A DNA stretch of 64,000 nucleotides from Isoetes taiwanensis. Taxonomy: Eukaryota; Streptophyta; Lycopodiopsida; Isoetales; Isoetaceae. This document shows positions 31,837-43,699 of this stretch, in pieces (position 1 is the first letter of the stretch; each line of letters opens with the position of its first letter). The notes under the pieces were generated by a model that was not told the origin of the DNA, searched no databases, and saw only the letters and a list, made by a program, of their open reading frames with translations. The DNA is taken from contig JAJEKV010000079.1 in assembly GCA_021234155.1 (NCBI GenBank), positions 551,395 to 615,394 on the forward strand. The letters are read 5' to 3'. Position numbers and translations under genes: made by a program.

Positions 31837-33568
31837 TTAAACTATGTAAGGGTTCAAACAAGTTGTTAGCAGCCGGAAGAGCTCTAAAATAGTGCATAGA
31901 TATGTGGGAATAATAGGTTCCAAATCAAGATCAGAAAAGAACTGCAATATACAATAGGTACCAAAAAGCGATGCCGAACACACAACTGGTGCTATTATTC
32001 CTTATTTTAGGGAGATCTTTTGCATTGGTTTTCTCAACAAGCTGCACAATCAAATAATGCAAATCCTTATAAAACTACACAATTGCATGTGTATGCTCTT
32101 AGAAGGATAATCTTGTTTTTCTACTAAGTAGAAGCATAACCTGTTCCAGTGTAGAAGGCTAGATGAAGATATATAGTTCCATACAAATATTTTGTCTCAT
32201 GCACACTCTATAGAAGGAGAATTAGATGGCTTCATTGGCTCTGTCTAAAAGTCATGATACATGTTCGCAATCAAAAATTTTGTATAGCTTTGGATTGGAG
32301 ATTATCAAACATTTCCTTGCTATGACGAACGATATATGTTGTGCAAACTATTAGAATAAGAATGAAACAGAATACTCTAGCTAGCAAGCACTCAACAATA
32401 GGTTAGGTGAACATAGATATGAAAATCTTATGAAGAAGCTCTTGTATCATAGCTGAATTTATTACTTTTCTACAATCTGCTAGGCGGCATGATAACTGAA
32501 TTGAAAGCATTGCCTCTATAAGTCAAGAACTAAAGTTAAATAATTTCAAGCATCTTATGGTGACTCCTGACATATGATAAAAAGGTGATCTTAAGAATTG
32601 CAGGAGATTAAGTAAATGCACAACATAAGAGGCCTATACCTTTCAAATTGATACGACCTTTTCTTTTTATCTGACAGTTTTTCACTTTCACTGTATCCAG
32701 ACATTATTTCGAACCATAAAACAATGAGAGAACAAAATGCAATAAACACATACAATTGATTGATAAGCTAGAGCGTCGTGAATTCTATCGCGAGAGAATG
32801 GACAACATGCTCAAGGCCTCATCCGACTACTGTTACGTAGAAATGTTCCTCTTACAAACAATGACCAAAATATGGTCTCCTTATGCAATACTTTTATTTA
32901 TCACCTCTTTATTTATGACATGTATGGAAAACAATGGAAATCACAAAAACTACAATCTCAGCAAATGTACGAGTGTCTTCTGTAAACATGTGCAGAAGTT
33001 GAGTCAAGGATGATGATCTACATGCTCCTGCAACATTTTAGCTTGCCAAATTGCTTATAGAATATAGTGGTAATCTTAAGGCATGAATTTGTTGGATAGA
33101 AAGGAGTTTGGATCTAGTTAAAAATCTTCTTAAGCTTTCTGTCATACTTGGGCTTGCATCACAGTATATAACTAGGAGATTTGAACTCCACTAGAGTCAG
33201 GGCTTGCATCATAGTATATAATTAGGAGATTTGAACTCCATCAGAGTCATACACGTCTGGTCATCAGGTAGTGAATGTCTTGTACTTTCATTACAATAAA
33301 GTTGGTCAAAATACAAACTTAAGCAATGCATTACAATCATGTATGATTTCACAATCAGGACTTCATTCCTGTAGTACATGGTGTGTTATAAGGTCCATCC
33401 TGCCATTCTCATTGCCACTATTAGTCAATATCAAAACTTCAGTCAAGAATTTAGTAATCATGGACAGCCCAGAATCAGAAATATCAACTGCCTGCGTCAC
33501 AAAGGATCAACATGTTTTGTTAAAGTTTGAGTGCAATATTACTAATATAACTTACTTGTTCTGCCGTA
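31837..33568. other. No gene seen
   Basis: AT-rich sequence. A 55-bp direct repeat (GGGCTTGCATCACAGTATATAACTAGGAGATTTGAACTCCA and its near copy) lies at about 33149-33194 and 33200-33245. Short open frames show no domain. Confidence 0.5.
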
Positions 33569-33589
33569 ATGTCTATTCCATTGTGTAGT

Positions 33590-34340
33590 CCTCTCAAAAT
33601 CTTGCTTATAAAAGAACGGAATGGTGGCTCGCATGAGTATCCATCCACTGTATTGTTCCTCTACAGATTTTCTTTACTTCCAGTTGGTTGTCAACCTTTT
33701 GGTGTTTTTGCAGATTCTTCACAAACCTACAGAGGCAAACCAACATCCTCAAGCATGTAAAAAGTAATCTATTTGGCAAATATTAACACAACTACAAACC
33801 TTTGCACTGGCTCTATCCCTGCAAAGAGGCCCATACTGTCAAAACAGTAGATGTCTGGCTCAGATATTTTAGATCTTGCCCCAACGTCAGCAATGAGATA
33901 CATAGTGAAGTGGTGACCATGACATGCAGGAATGAACAGGTATTCACAGACTTCAAAATCTATATCCGATACAAATCCCACTATTTTGTTGCTTCTTCTG
34001 TTCAAAATCGAGTAGAAGATTGGATCGAAGAAGTAATAGAGAGTGGACACCTCATGTGCCTCCATAAATTGATTTATGCACCTGTAATTATATGCAAGTC
34101 AATGTACTTAAATGGATAGCAATTAGCACCTGAGGACCTACCCTATGTAAAGATCGATCAACTGGTCGTTGTACCAAGAACCAGCTTTGTCTAGAATGCT
34201 TGCTTCTGATATTCCACTGGTACAGGTTTTATGCTACCATCAAATACATCCAAAGGAAGCTTTACCAGTGATGACAACCCGGTCAGTGCCATCTTCTTGG
34301 ATCTGTAGGCCAAAAGCAAACGCGTATTTACAAACAACAT
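33590..34340 (-). pseudogene. Ulp1/C48-like cysteine protease exons
   Basis: Blocks in order: a lead block with LVKLPLDVFDGSIKPVP (34203-34330); SWYNDQLIDLYIG ending in a GT donor (34147-34200), the 'W..D..I..Y' start of Ulp1 domains; then FMEAHEVSTLYYFFDP...YLFIPACHGHHFTMYLI...CFDSMG (33790-34085); and a last block NNTVDGYSC ending at a GTAAGT donor (about 33555-33690). The His region reads HHF where the family usually has HW. The Asp of DSMG is present. The usual QxNxxDCG block is altered to NNTVDGYSC, so the nucleophile Cys is uncertain. Ulp1-like exons are often carried by plant Mutator-type elements. Confidence 0.65.
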
Positions 34341-34442
34341 CCATAGCACAAGAACTTGAAGACAACAGTACCAAAAAGTCAAAACTTAATAATAAAGTTC
34401 TATTCGTTGCAATCAATGTCATATAATCATGTTTCGATCACT

Positions 34443-35060
34443 TTTTTTTCCTGTATCTATCTAACAGCTTTAAAGCTTTCTGAGACGTTTCTACGTCATA
34501 CACATTATTCATTGGGTTACTCTCAACATAGCTAGGAACACTGTTCCCCTTAAATAGCCCTGTCAGCCAATCCTTTAATGTAGTATTCAATATTTGACCA
34601 TCAACTGTACTTGGGTCGAAGGTGTATACGATTTCTATCTGCTGTCATCAATGAGCAGGGTATTCTCAACCCCAAACCTTGGGAATGCATGGTAAACCTT
34701 GTTCAATTCCTTCAAGAAAATGGACTTATTCTTGATTAACATGCACGGTAAACCTTACTCAATTCCTTCAAGAAAATGGACTTATTCTTGATCAACAACC
34801 TTGTGTTCGTGTATTCATCTTGGTTCCGTACAAATAGAAACTTTGAAGCAAATCTTGATGTGCCATGTCTTATGATGACATGCTAGACCATAATGCAACC
34901 ACAAAGTTATCGAGCCACCAAGATATAAACTCTCTAAAGCAAGACCTTAAAATGATAGCCTTTTGCTTGTTCAGCCGCCACAAGACAACATCAGGTTCCT
35001 TGACTGATGCTATGAGCTCATTCTTATCATACAACCTAGCAACAACAACGTTGAAGTAAA
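34443..35060 (-). pseudogene. FCP1-like HAD phosphatase exons
   Basis: Minus-strand blocks match plant FCP1-like (NLI-interacting) phosphatases. The parts are LIIFYFNVVVARLYDKN (about 35000-35055), where the family has a DxNG-type nucleophile loop; ILRSCFREFISWWLDNFVVALWSSM (about 34875-34950); NKSIFLKELNKVYHAFP then GVENTLLIDDS (34632-34745); and, after an AG acceptor, FDPSTVDGQILNTTLKDW...VPSYVESNP (34443-34630), the usual domain tail. The nucleophile Asp appears replaced (FYFN instead of DxN), and a 56-bp duplication breaks the frame. The 'DDS' motif remains. As assembled it cannot encode an active phosphatase. Confidence 0.65.
34686..34797. repeat. 56-bp tandem duplication within the HAD exon
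   Basis: Two adjacent 56-bp copies (34686-34741 and 34742-34797) start with TGCA(T/C)GGTAAACCTT and differ at a few bases. Because 56 is not a multiple of three and each copy carries an exon piece (NKSIFLKEL), the duplication disrupts the reading frame. Confidence 0.8.
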
Positions 35061-35379
35061 AAATAATGAGAAATTTTGTTGACCTTGTACTTCTCCTAAC
35101 GAGAGGTGGAGGCACAGGGCTCGATGACACTTCTGCTTTAGGAACTTGCATTTTTGAAGGAGTGGTTACAGAGAAAGACTTCCCTGCATAAATATAATAG
35201 TTGGAACTTTCAAATGTTGAAACAGTTTCAGAAATTGACTGCCTACACTTACAAACACCAACCTGATGCTTTCTGCTCTCTGATTTCATCAGCTTTGCTC
35301 TTTTCTTTCCTGTCTTCTCCCACCTTTTGTGACGAGCCTGCCGAGTTGACCCTCTAGGCAACTCGGGATCTTGTCAATA

Positions 35380-37775
35380 CTACGCTAATTCTAGGTTGGT
35401 ATGACAAACAATTGAATATGGTGAAGAATTGAATCTTCCTCTTGCACAGCTAAATTGCACACTCAAAACTCAATGAGCAAATACTTGATATCTCAATATA
35501 ATCAAATAGCATTAACATCCAAAGAATCCATATTCTCAATGGTTACAAAGATCCATGTTAGCAACTCAATCCTAGAAGCTTCTCGCCCATCCATGAGCCA
35601 CAACAATACCTGGTGCCATCGCCTTTGCTCTTTCACCGCACATGCACTCACCGGGTTAGTCCTCGTGACTAAGTGGGATCCCCAGGCTGCCTCTGCATGC
35701 ATGGAAATACTCTGGAATCTTGGATAGCAAACATAACAATTCAAAGACACAAGAACCTATGGTGCAACGCTAGACTATGACAATAAAGAAAACATCATGA
35801 ACATCAAGAGCAAAGAACATAACCAGAGTATCAAACCATCATAAACAAACTCCGGGACAATGGGTAGCTCAGCCAGCCTACATACAGGCCCCCGTTAGCA
35901 GCATGTTGCCCAAGCCTTACATTCCAAGCCACTCAGAGCAGGTGGTGGGTGAACCTCGTATGCGATACCCTCTCAGCCCCGCGTCTGGCAATGGAGGACC
36001 TCTTACCATGGGGTTTCACAAGAGTTGACCGACGTAGCAATCCCCGCCAGAGAACTAATGCCCGTGTCACAGAGCACAAGAACCACGAGAATCACAGATG
36101 AACATGAGCATGCCGGAAAGCAACCTAGGCCACCGAACCTAGAAGCCCGACTCTGAGGTTCCAATAGACATAATCAAATACCAAGACAACAAAGAGAGCA
36201 ATGCAAAGACATGTGAAGTTCATTACAATATTTATTAAACATGTGCCTAGATCATACTCTTAGCCCTTTGTCGAGGTTGCCCATACAACCTAACCATGCC
36301 GGTAGCTAACTCATTGGTGAAGATCATGATCACAATACAAACATGTGGAGGAAGTTACGAGCCTGACTGTCATTGATGTAGCTTCAATACCTATATACGT
36401 TACTGATTAAGGAAAGATACTAACATCTTCTATAATGCAAAACTTACCTCGAAACCATCTTCCCATGAGGAATACAACGTTCCATAACGTTTATACTTTG
36501 AATCCATTAGCTATGATGCTCTTGATAAAAATACAATGCAACAACTTGAAAACTTACAGTTACGCACTCAGACTAGCTGTACTTCATGCTATAGTCACAT
36601 TTAGTAACCCCCAAGCTTCACATGGCTCTCCTTGTACCAATGTGGACTCGTCTCAATCTCAATAATCCTTGATGTCAGATGACCGCTTATTCCTATTTCA
36701 AGATCCACATGCGAACTTGATGCTGAAATCCTTGATGCCGAGGGGTCGTTGACGCTCTACATCTGTGCTAGACTACTTCTCAGCATTAGCCCCATCTCCA
36801 TGAGCTAAGAAAGATACTTTATCCCAAACCTTAGAATTTTACCATAGTTAGACAATTATCAAACAATGCATATTCTTACTATTATGATTATTCTGCTCAG
36901 CTTTTCATGCTCCGATCTCCTCTGCTGCTAAGCTCGAGTGCAACCCAATTCCATCTATGAAGACTTAGCTTCATACTAGGACATGCAAATAAATTGAGAA
37001 AGGCAGCAAATACAAGACCAACAAAATAAAGCACAAAACCAAAATGACAAAAACATAACATGAACACAAATGGCGTTGGAGAGCTCGGTGGTGCCACCGC
37101 GATCCAATCTAATTTGCGCTTTTTTTAAGTTTCCATGCTGAATCGGTGCTCTTCATGTAATATTCAGCCATTCTTGACTTAAAATCAGCCTTACAGGGAT
37201 GTTTCCAATCATTGATTTCCTTCTCTAGCCTTATGAGTCTCCAACAAATTCATAATCTATCATATTTGCATGCAAAAATCATGTGCAAACTAATCATGGC
37301 AGCTCATAGCACACCTCAATTGATCAAAAGCAAAACCCCACCTGATAATTTCTTTCCACATAGACCTCTGGACCCCTTGTAATTGATTGCGCCTCCAAAG
37401 TTCGTCTTCTAGCTCCAAGAGGCAAACTGCAGAAGAATAGGCATAGTGCAGTCAATTCTGACTCAGCATCACTATTTCTGTCATAACTTTTGCATACGGA
37501 TGATTTTTGGCTTGATCAGACCCATTCCGGAAAGCTTACTTAAATACCTTTCCAACAAAAGAAAAATCACCTGAAAAGGATCTCGGGTCGCCGAGATATG
37601 ATGCTTCAAATTTCGGGCTCCAAAACTGCCCAGAATTGCTCCCTACCTTCATGCTCTGCAACAATCCTTTCTCCAAAGAGATAAAACCCTAATCTCATGC
37701 TGCATATATGCCATGAATATGTATATACATACATAAATAGGTATATGGACCCATTAGGTGGCCAGGACCGTTACA
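35380..37775. other. Intervening sequence without a gene, possible solo LTR
   Basis: About 2.4 kb lies between the acidic exons and the HAD exons. It has no coding frame. Its right edge reads, on the minus strand, TGTAACGGTCC, which resembles the start of some plant LTRs, and its left edge could end in TTGACA. I could not find matching target duplications, so a solo LTR or a natural intron are both possible. Confidence 0.3.
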
Positions 37776-38324
37776 CCTTTTCACTCGCTACATGATCTTC
37801 TTCTGCAATCAATGTGTTACTCTTGGCAGCAACTGCACTTGCTTGAAAGCACCCAATATTACTTGACCAAAAAAATGTGATGACAAGATTTATAAGCTAA
37901 TATTCTTACCTGCCACTAAGGAGTCCTGATCTGGTTCATTATTCTCTTTCATATTGCAGCATGATACTGGTATAGCTGTATGAAACATATATATATAATT
38001 TAGACATCATTGCTAGACAATATTAATCATGGATCAAAACAGTACCATCTTTAGATACATGGTCATAAGCTGGTGTCGTCTCCTTCACATCTACTTCTGT
38101 TGCTTCTGAGTCAACTGTAAATTCGACAGTCATCAAGCTAGTGTGTAAGTAAAATAACAAAGTTGTAATTTAACTATTTTACCCCTCGATTGTTCTTCCT
38201 TTTCTATTGTTGTCATATACTTGGATACTTCTTCATAGTTTTTTTCCATGTTCTTGTGCAAACTCCTTGCCACCGAAAGCACAGAACCATAGGGAGGACA
38301 TCATGTGTTGACATCTGCAATAAC

Positions 38325-38329
38325 AACAC
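38325..38329. repeat. Target duplication AACAC, left copy
   Basis: Five bases immediately before the 5' LTR, repeated directly after the 3' LTR at 49413-49417. Confidence 0.85.
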
Positions 38330-38913
38330 TGTTAGTCATGTGCCTCCTGGTACAGGACTATTCATGCATACGACGGACCAGGTCAAGAACAAGGATCCAC
38401 AGTCAGCCACGGGTCAGCCATCAAAGGCTCAGCAGAAGACCAAGCCGCAGACCACGCAGCCAAAAGCTCAAGGCCCGGTTAACAAGAGGCCAGCCAGACA
38501 AGTGACGATCGTGCCCCACCGCCTCGCCGGGCCAGGATTCTAGGCACTTCAAGAGGCACCACCAACATTCTCAAATCGCCTCCTTCCGTGAGCTCAAGAC
38601 CGAGATCACTCGAGTGTTCATATTGGGCCAAAGGCCATTGTACTATATATATGAGTAGAGCTAGCACATGAGTTTTAGATGAGTTTTGAGTCTTGTCTCT
38701 TTCGGTCTTCTCTCGATTGCGAGCTCATGTATGTTCATCATTGATATCAAGGAAGCATATCATTTTCCTCTCATTGTTCTCTTTTGTTTTGCTTTCTTCT
38801 TCTTGTTCTTTTCTTGCAAATCCCGCGTGACATAGTCCCCCGGATTCTCCTGTTAGATCCAAGGGTCCTCACAGAGGGCTGTCTTACAGCGCCCCTAACC
38901 CAGATCCCAAACA
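38330..38913 (+). repeat. 5' LTR of a Ty3/gypsy element
   Basis: 584 bp starting TGTTAGTC and ending CCCAAACA, collinear with 48818-49412. It contains promoter-like TACTATATATATGAG (about 38639-38653). The two LTRs differ by substitutions and many small indels, a good part of which are CAG/CTG versus CG differences. A possible primer-binding site follows (TGCCGCCGGCCGGG from about 38915), resembling the complement of a plant tRNA-Asp 3' end. That match is approximate. Confidence 0.85.
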
Positions 38914-38958
38914 CTGCCGCCGGCCGGGTCGGATTCGATTTTCCTTTCTTCACCCGCC

Positions 38959-40490
38959 ATGTCTCAGTCTCAAACTTCACGCCAAGAACTTTACTTTCCC
39001 GTGACGGCGCCTCGCTTTGAGCGCCATCATCGGGAAGCTGCTCGTGATATGTATGGATCTGTTTATGACATTGAGGGAGGCCACATTCGTCTCGGCCTCG
39101 GGCCGGGCCACCCACCCCTCGTGGTCATGTCTCGGTCCAAATTCTCCTCAAAGCGTGCAAACATTGCTCATGTACCCCATCTCTCCTCATCACTATCGAG
39201 CCCTATCCGGCCAACCCGCTCAACCTTACTTTCATACCCCGAGAACATGCCTTCATCCATTAGTCTTCTGGTCATACGCCTCTGCCTTCACAACCATCAT
39301 CTCCTACGGGTGGCCAGGGATATCCACATGTCTCTTTTGCTCCTCCCTGAAATTTCCCTTCCCTACATTTCCCACCACTCTTCCTCGCTTACAACCTTAC
39401 CGACCTCAAAACCAATGATCGGCACCTCCAAGACCTCCACCTCAAGAACCCTTCGCCAGTGAGGTCTTCCGCATCATACCACCTCCAACTCCACCTCAAT
39501 ATCCTCACTATACCGTTCCTGTCCAGCCCAGCACTTTCACCTCTACCTTTCAGACCCTTAAGCTGACTTATCCCACCTTTGGCAACAAGAAAGGCAAACC
39601 TTTAGACCAAAGTGCTCAGGCCCACATGGAAGAATTTGAGGCTCGGCTGTCACGAATGGTCATGCGCAACCTCAACTGAAATTCCACATTTTTCCACCAC
39701 ACGCGTGGCTCCCCTCATCAATGGCTCATGTCCAACAAAGGCCACTGGAAACAAGATTGGTTGGAAATGAGAACTGCTTTTCTTTCTCACTATGGGACCA
39801 CGGATGATGATCAGCTTCATCTCAAGCAACTCAATGACCTTCAACAAGAGCCCACCAGCCAGGGATTTTGCGGTGATCGACTTCACATTCTCGCCGCCAA
39901 GAAGCTCAAGGAGTACCCCCACACGCGAGCCAGATCTTGGTCTGGTTTCTCCAAGGACTTCCTCCAAATATCCGACTCATGACCAATACCTACCAAGACT
40001 TTGGAGCAGCCTATCGATCTTGTCAATCACTTTGGGTCAATGTTTCCTCCCCCGTATGGCTCTTCAGGAGCTCCCTTTCATTCCACCCGTCATGGTTCCC
40101 CGGGATCGCTGTTCAACCTCAACACGCCAATCAGCCGCAAGCCGATCGGGGTGCCATATCACCAAAATATCAAGGCCACTTTGGCTTAATGAGTGCAACT
40201 CCACCAATGGCCCGCCTCGTGTAAAGATGCAACATGTGCAATCATGCCACGGAAGAGTGCACTTCGCACCCATCCTACACCTTTCCGCAACAAGATGGTT
40301 TATCAAGTGCAAACCACACCTCAAACCAATCGCAATATCGCGGCCACCACCGCAGCGCAACCCAATCAACTCTATCGTGAGCAACAACGAGGACCCAACA
40401 CACGCCCTCCTTTTTGATCCTTCAAAGCTCAGTGTTATCAATGTCACGAATGGAGTCATACCACCACAAGTGTCCTCAACTTCCACAAGT
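38959..40490 (+). pseudogene. gag region
   Basis: The first Met lies at 38959 (MSQSQTSRQELYFPVTAP), 45 bp after the 5' LTR. The capsid-type gag domain is recognisable at about 39590-39880: HMEEFEARLSRMV, then HQWLMSNKGHWKQDW and HYGTTDDDQLHLKQLNDLQQ. A zinc knuckle of the C-x2-C-x4-H-x4-C type is discernible near 40430-40485 (CYQCHEWSHT, then HKC in another frame). At least four frame breaks occur between these parts. The gag would package element RNA. Confidence 0.7.
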
Positions 40491-41269
40491 TCGTGTACTT
40501 CGGCACAAATCAGACCACATCGGGTCCCTCACGGCCTACCAACTCTGATTGCTAATGGCAAACAAGGCCCGGCCCCGTTTCTTCGAAGCCACCCGCCTCA
40601 AAGAATCACGCTTATCAACCAGCTCCCCCCAATCAACCTCGATGGATCACTAAGCACAGAAGAAATTTTTCAGGCTCTTAATCCTCCAGTCCAGCCATCA
40701 AATTGGGTTGGTTTGGTTTCACGCCAGACCAAGGCGTCATGTCCCTTTCCCATTATTCCTAATGGTACGCAACCTGCCTTTGCTGTCGACACCATACCTC
40801 ATGAAGAAGAAAAAAAAGGTTCACTTTGCACCTGACTTGGAGAAACTCATGCCGCATGTCATGCCTAAAGTTCGCCAAAGCATTCTGAACCTCATGCAAG
40901 CCGGGCAAGGTCGCGACGCTGGCTAATGTTCATGCCACTACTCGAGCTCAACAAAGACAAGAAGCCCCTTCCACGCCCCTCAACCTCCACGCCCCCGACA
41001 TATCCAAATATAGCTGCCGAGGTTGACCTACTCAAAGAAGTTGTTGCTTCATTACCACGCACTCCAGCACCTGTGGATCCAGCAGATCCTTTTTCTCATG
41101 TGCCTCTGGAACTCCAAGAGGAACTAGCAAAAATCAAAATTCCTTTAAGTTTGGCCACAATTTTGAAACTCGCCCTCTCAAGGACCGCTTACCACTCCCG
41201 ACTGCTTTTGGTTGGGGCTGTTGCTACCTCTACTCCCACGGTACATGCCACGGTGGCAATCAACAAGTC

Positions 41270-41330
41270 AATCATGTTCAAATTGACGGAGGTAGCGCCG
41301 TAAATCTCATCACGGATAAACTCCGCAAAA
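41270..41330 (+). pseudogene. Aspartic protease remnant
   Basis: QIDGGSAVNLITDKL (about 41281-41325) is the D-G-G/S active-site segment of a retropepsin-like protease. It follows a long unassigned gag-pol linker and is frameshifted on both sides. Confidence 0.6.
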
Positions 41331-42219
41331 CAAATGGGCATCAAACAACTCTATCGCGCCCCATATGACATCAAATTGGCTAATGGCCATATCACGCACG
41401 CCTCAAGGCGCCACGCCTCTTCTTCACATCAACATTGGTGATCTCCGATTCCCCTTGGAATTTGGTGTTTGGAAGGCGGAGAAGATCCGGTGATTATGAA
41501 ATGTTGGTCGGCAGACCTTTTCTCCGCCCAGGCCAAGAGTATCCATTACTGGGCCAATGGATCGCTTAGTCATCACAGACGGGTCACCTCAATGCCACCA
41601 TGGACTTGGAAACAAAGTAAAATCATTTCTCGGCCGACAATGCCGAACCCTCTCTCTCCGACACCGATTCCGAGGACGCCCAAAATATCTATCAAGTTCA
41701 GCTCCACATGCGAAGTCCGGTCACATCCTACCCCTAATATGCTGATCCTTGGGGAGAAATGACCCTTGATCGACCAGTGTCGGTGTCGCTTTGCTTGACC
41801 CCACCGCTCCTCGCAATCGAATTCAACGGGTTGATCACTTTTCGTAGGTGGAATCTCCCCGCAGCCCGTAGATGTCCACGCCGCCATGAAGCAACCTCTC
41901 GCTGATGAAACTCAAAGAACCTCTTTTTTCACCACGCAGAAGTGCCATGCATCCCAAGCATTTCAACCTCCCCGCACACATTGTCCAGACACGTAAGTGA
42001 TACCCCATATTCGGGACTCAAGTCGATCGTGGACGAGGCAACAATCACCGTCCGGCCTTTGCCGCCAATCTTCCAACACCCTATCGTAACAGGCCCACGC
42101 TTTCAAAAAGTTCAAACACATTTTCGCGAGCTACGAGATCTTCGGGAATCAACAAAGCCTTTGGGGAACTCACCATTCCTACCAAATCAGATGCCCGCCC
42201 AAAGATAGCAACGACGAGC

Positions 42220-42780
42220 ATCGCTCAACCCCCACTACCGCGGATCGCTGGGGCGGCGAAAAATTGACAAACTCTGTCGCGGTTTGATCTATGAGGTCAA
42301 ACATTCTGAATGGGTGAGCCCCATCGCCATTGCACTCAAACACACCGGTAAGATCCGCTTATGCGACTACCAAAAACTCAATCGCCACTCTGAAGGTGAT
42401 CATTTTCCACTTCCCTTCACGCACTGTGTTCCGAAGAGGTCACCGGACATGAGATGTACCCTTCATGGATGGTTTTTTCCGCTACAATCGATCTCAATCA
42501 AAGAATCCGATCAACTCAAGACTACTTTCACCACCCCGGGGCACTTTTGCCTACAAGGTGGTTCCTTTTGGCTTATCAAACTCTCCATCCACGCTTTCAA
42601 CGCATCATGCTCTCGGTTTTTCATGATTTTATGAAGGAAAATCCCTTCTTACAAATTTTTCAAGATGACTTCTCCGCCTACAGCCCATGGCTGACCATTT
42701 GGATAAATTGGAACTCGCCTTTTCGAAATGTGATGAGTCCGCATTAGTCTCAATCCGAGAAATGCACCTTTTTGTGTCAC
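42220..42780 (+). pseudogene. gypsy reverse transcriptase remnant
   Basis: Overlapping plus-strand frames read IDKLCRGLIYEVKHSEWVSPI, GKIRLCDYQKLNRHSEGDHFPLPF, a motif A region near 42470-42490, DQLKTTFTTPG, then FQRIMLSVFHDF and the catalytic box FQDDF (about 42658-42672). The 'DHFPLPF' and 'FxDDF' wording fits the Athila/Tat-like branch of plant gypsy elements; the lineage is inferred. At least three frameshifts are needed to connect the blocks. Confidence 0.7.
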
Positions 42781-42999
42781 CTCGTGTTTCTCGTTAGGGA
42801 CACGCTTGTCGTAAGAAAGGTGTATCACCACGCATCCCGCCAAAATCGGGCCAGTGTGCTCAAAGCTCAAGCACCACCAATATCAAGGAGACACGCTTTT
42901 CCTCGGTAAGGTCAATTATTACTCCACCTTCATTCCCCGACTAGCGTACCATTGCTGATCCCATTCATAAACTCATCGGGTGATGAATCCACCGGGCTT

Positions 43000-43475
43000 G
43001 AATTCCCCAGCGGATGCCGCTTCCAACGCTTGAAGCTTTTGCTTACTCGTGCCCCGTTTCTTGTTCCTCCTCAATGGGACAAGCCCTTTCATGTTCATGT
43101 CGATGTCTCGGGCGCTTTGCTATTGGAGCTGTTCTTTCTCAAGAATATGATGCGCGCATTAATCGACAAAACCAAACCGACACGCCAAGCCGAAAACTCA
43201 CCCTCACTGAGCGAACTATTCTCGCCATAGAGCGTGAAGCTTTTGGGTCTCATTTTCTCAGGTCCAATGCTTCCGCCACTACCTTTTGGGCAGCCGATCA
43301 AATTTTTGTTGACCACCAAGCACTCCTTTATTTGATCAACAAAATCCACGCCCATCGGGCCGCATTGCTCGTTGGGTCCTTTTCTCCAAGAATTTGCCCT
43401 TTTGAAATTGTTGTTCACAAGGCCGGCAAATCTCATGTTGTCCCGGATTATCTTTCACGATCCACACGATGATCC
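43000..43475 (+). pseudogene. gypsy RNase H remnant
   Basis: Frames contain LLLTRAPFLVPPQWDKPFHVHVDVSG, then (shifted) FAIGAVLSQEYDA, LTLTERTILAIEREAFG and VDHQALLYLINK, ending in KAGKSHVVPDYLSR. The frame break between VSG and FAIG falls at TCGGGCGC, one base short of the expected frame. Confidence 0.75.
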
Positions 43476-43699
43476 TCCATCGAGTCTCGTGACGCCTTTC
43501 CCCGACGCTTCAACTCTTTTTAGTCACGGCAACACCACATTGGTTCCATGACTTTCAGCAAGCCTCCTCCTCACAGCGCCTTCCATCGAGGGACATAACG
43601 CTTCATGCCAAACGACAATCCCGCTCATTATCAATTTCTCCGCGACGTCCGTGACTACACCATGGTTGCGTGACATCTTTACAAAAAGGGTAAGGATAC

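Larger units (their letters stand above)
33569..38133 (-). pseudogene. Degraded gene: FCP1-like HAD domain then Ulp1-like protease
   Basis: Exon-like blocks with plausible splice sites read down the minus strand. Acidic N-terminal exons come first: VEFTVDSEATEVDVKE (about 38045-38133), VSCCNMKENNEPDQDS (37910-37978, donor GTAAG) and AVAAKSNTLIAEEDHV (about 37782-37845). Basic and Pro/Ser-rich blocks follow: RHKRWEKTGKKRAKLMK (35270-35375) and PVPPPLVRRSTRS (about 35090-35140). An FCP1-like phosphatase region follows at 34443-35060, and a Ulp1/C48-like protease region at 33590-34340. Breaks: a 56-bp tandem duplication in the HAD part and a frameshift before the Ulp1 part. The blocks are split by 35.38-37.78 kb of unrelated sequence. 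Co-linear HAD plus Ulp1 in one gene is not a combination I recognise; two captured fragments in a transposon is the alternative. Confidence 0.6.

Noticed and set aside
35380-37775. Solo LTR
   Set aside because: The minus-strand TGTAACGG edge is suggestive, but I found no matching 5-bp duplication and could not fix the other end. Listed only as intervening sequence.
40064-40486. Minus-strand 140-residue frame within the gypsy element
   Set aside because: Antisense to gag/linker sequence; no domain and no start context.
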